From the NCBI GenBank assembly GCA_018058445.1, contig JAGOZY010000051.1, forward strand, positions 1 through 7,242: DNA of 7,242 nucleotides, read 5' to 3'. This DNA comes from Negativicutes bacterium (GTDB lineage: Bacteria; Bacillota; Negativicutes; JAGOZY01). Made by a program: the position numbers and the translations under genes. The first letter of the stretch is position 1, and the number at the start of each line of letters is the position of its first letter. Shown one piece after another: positions 5,883 through 7,242 of the stretch. The notes under the pieces are model-generated. The model had not been told where the DNA came from. It saw nothing but the letters and a program-made list of their open reading frames with translations, and did not search any database.

Positions 5883-6508
5883 TGAATGTTCTGAAGCGAA
5901 TGCTAATGGCAGCAGTTACATTAATGCTCGTATTTACTCTTAGTGCTTGTAGTAATACAAATACCAAAATCGAAACGTCTACAGCTAAGGCGGCGGAAAC
6001 AACTTCTTCAACCACGAAAAAGTCCTCTGGAAAAATCCTCATTGCTTATTTTTCTCGTTCCGGTAATACGCTGGAAGTCGCTAAACAAATTCAAGAAAAA
6101 ACCGGTGGTGATCTTTTTGAGATCAAAACAGTCGAAGCCTATCCGAAAGAATATAAAGCAACGACAGAACAGGCAAAACGCGAACTGGACTCAGGCTTTC
6201 GGCCCGCCCTTACCCATAAAGTCAGCAATATCGATTCCTATGATATTATTTTTCTGGGATATCCAATTTGGTGGGGTAGTATGCCAATGGGCGTATTTAC
6301 TTTCTTGGAAAGTCACAATTTATCGAATAAAAGAATCATCCCATTCGCAACTCATGAGGGTAGCCAAATGGGGCGAAGTGTCGCGGATCTTACGAACGTC
6401 TACCCACAAGCTACAATTCTTGAAGCCCTCCCCATCAGAGGATCTATCGCTAAAGAATCGCAAAATACTATTTCTCAGTGGCTACGTCGCATCAAAGTAA
6501 TCAAGTAA
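5882..6508 (+). CDS. lipoprotein flavodoxin (membrane-anchored, extracytoplasmic)
   Basis: A 208-residue protein. Residues 1-22 are a lipoprotein signal peptide (MNVLKRMLMAAVTLMLVF) ending in the lipobox L20-S-A-C23, so Cys23 should be lipidated and the protein anchored outside the membrane. A Ser/Thr/Lys-rich linker (24-50) follows. The flavodoxin domain then shows AYFSRSGNTLEVAK (55-68), GYPIWWGSMPMGVFTFLE (126-143) and PFATHEGSQMGRS (154-166), all expected FMN-contact loops. The domain is clearly related to the upstream flavodoxin (shared MPM-VFTFLES and IIPF-THEGS-MG), which suggests an old duplication followed by acquisition of a secretion signal. AGGAGAGG at 5868-5875 precedes the ATG, and the TAATG overlap indicates coupling. 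How FMN reaches an exported flavodoxin is not evident. A surface redox role is inferred only. Confidence 0.92.
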   Translation: MNVLKRMLMAAVTLMLVFTLSACSNTNTKIETSTAKAAETTSSTTKKSSGKILIAYFSRSGNTLEVAKQIQEKTGGDLFEIKTVEAYPKEYKATTEQAKRELDSGFRPALTHKVSNIDSYDIIFLGYPIWWGSMPMGVFTFLESHNLSNKRIIPFATHEGSQMGRSVADLTNVYPQATILEALPIRGSIAKESQNTISQWLRRIKVIK

Positions 6509-6511
6509 ACC

Positions 6512-6563
6512 AAAATAAGCAATAAAATTAATCGATCTGAGTCTTTTATTGCTTATTTTTATA
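6512..6563 (+). terminator. Rho-independent terminator of the flavodoxin operon
   Basis: Perfect 16-bp arms (AAAATAAGCAATAAAA at 6512-6527 and its complement at 6544-6559) with a 16-base loop are followed by further T's. It begins four bases after the flavodoxin lipoprotein stop. The stem is AT-rich and the loop is large, but the position and the T-run support termination. Confidence 0.82.
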
Positions 6564-6640
6564 AATGTCTAGTTTTCGCCTATCAGGCACTCAAACTCCT
6601 AATACATTTCTAGCTGTTAGAGTTAGTGGAAGGATTCTTT

Positions 6641-7242
6641 ATGATAAAGTCAATTTCATTTTTTTCCTGCCTACTTGCTTTCTGGGCAATCAATTTTTTT
6701 ACTTCACCTAAAATTGCTCAGGTAGCTGAAAATAGTCTTACCAACAGCATCGGTATGGAGTTCGTCTTACTTCCTTCAGGCTCTTTTCAAATGGGTTCTA
6801 AGGATCCGGATGCTAAAGCCTTTGCCAACGAAAGACCTCAACATCAAGTGGTCATTAGTAAGTCCTTTTATTTAGCTAAATATGAGGTCAGTCAAGGACA
6901 ATGGGAAGCCGTCATGGGAAATAATCCTTATAGTCTTAAAAGAACAAATTCTTCATGGGAGAGTATGATTGCGGTTCCAGTTTATACACAATGATAAACC
7001 AGCAACGGTTTCTTGGAATGATGCTCAGGATTTTATTAAACAACTAAATCAAATCGAAGGACATCATCGATACCGTCTACCTACTGAAGCCGAATGGGAA
7101 TATGCGGCGCGAGCACGCTCTTCCACTTCTTACTTTTTTGGTGATGATATCGATGGGTTAAGCGAATTTGCTTGGTACGGTGAAGACTTTGTCACAGGCT
7201 CAACTCACCCAGTAGGCCAGAAGGCTGCCAATAGTTGGGGAC
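6641..7242 (+). pseudogene. exported SUMF1/formylglycine-generating-enzyme-domain protein, frameshifted and cut by the window edge
   Basis: The first frame (6641-6994) encodes a likely signal peptide (MIKSISFFSCLLAFWAINFF), then IGMEFVLLPSGSFQMGS and ERPQHQVVISKSFYLAKYEVSQGQWEAVMGNNPYSL, the N-terminal half of an FGE-sulfatase (SUMF1-type) domain. It stops with TGA at 6992-6994. From about 6969 the +1 frame continues the same domain to the window end: HNDKPATVSWNDAQDF, YRLPTEAEWEYAARA, FAWYGEDF and THPVGQK. The two halves join in the expected order, so the gene carries one frameshift between 6969 and 6994, or the read has an error there. The catalytic cysteine region of true FGEs would lie beyond the window, so enzymatic activity cannot be judged; many bacterial relatives are not sulfatase activators. 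ATG 6641 is chosen because GGAAGGA at 6628-6634 lies six bases upstream. A GTG at 6626 is less likely. It is an independent unit after the terminator. Confidence 0.82.

Noticed and set aside
5943..6500. A 185-codon open frame overlapping the flavodoxin lipoprotein
   Set aside because: Its translation is Lys/Ser/Arg-rich with no recognisable motif, whereas the other frame encodes a complete flavodoxin with lipobox.
1..7242. CRISPR arrays, tRNA or rRNA genes, insertion sequences, phage genes
   Set aside because: No regularly spaced repeats, tRNA-like cloverleaf, transposase motifs or terminal inverted repeats with target duplications were seen.

Overview
The window looks like a chromosomal segment of a low-GC Gram-positive bacterium (Bacillota, probably an anaerobic or facultative Clostridia-type lineage). 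This rests on strong AAGGAG-type ribosome sites, sigma-A promoters, a SAM-I (S-box) riboswitch, DUF1667 paired with an FAD oxidoreductase, flavodoxin_4-type proteins and a Gram-positive style lipoprotein. The genus cannot be settled from the sequence alone.

Left end (1-1610, + strand): the 3' part of an FAD/NAD(P)-dependent oxidoreductase, translationally coupled to a small four-cysteine DUF1667 protein. This arrangement is typical of anaerobic glycerol-3-phosphate dehydrogenase operons, and the missing upstream gene is probably the GlpA-like subunit. A strong bidirectional terminator follows.

Middle left (1616-3319, - strand): an NSS/SNF-family sodium-coupled amino-acid transporter. Its long leader carries a consensus promoter, a complete SAM-I riboswitch and a switchable terminator. 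The stretch 2966-3357, which has no gene, is explained by this leader; its last ~120 bases before the start codon hold nothing else I recognise. The riboswitch makes methionine, or a methionine precursor, the likely substrate.

Middle (3358-5130, - strand): a small zinc-ribbon protein with its own promoter and a perfect inverted repeat at the expected transcription start, then a MATE-family multidrug exporter.

Right centre (5131-6563): the MATE gene is divergent from a two-gene operon encoding a cytoplasmic flavodoxin-like protein and a lipoprotein flavodoxin. The intergenic region holds two back-to-back promoters. Each has a TTGACT -35, a 19-bp spacer and the same TTGACTT(A/G)GAGT(T/G)AACT core, the signature of a MerR-family activator. 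I infer one regulon, in which a shared regulator encoded outside the window switches on drug or electrophile export together with flavin-based redox proteins. The operon ends in a 16-bp hairpin terminator.

Right end (6641-7242, + strand): an exported protein with a formylglycine-generating-enzyme/sulfatase-modifying-factor (SUMF1) type domain. It is interrupted by a frameshift near 6969-6994 and cut by the window edge.
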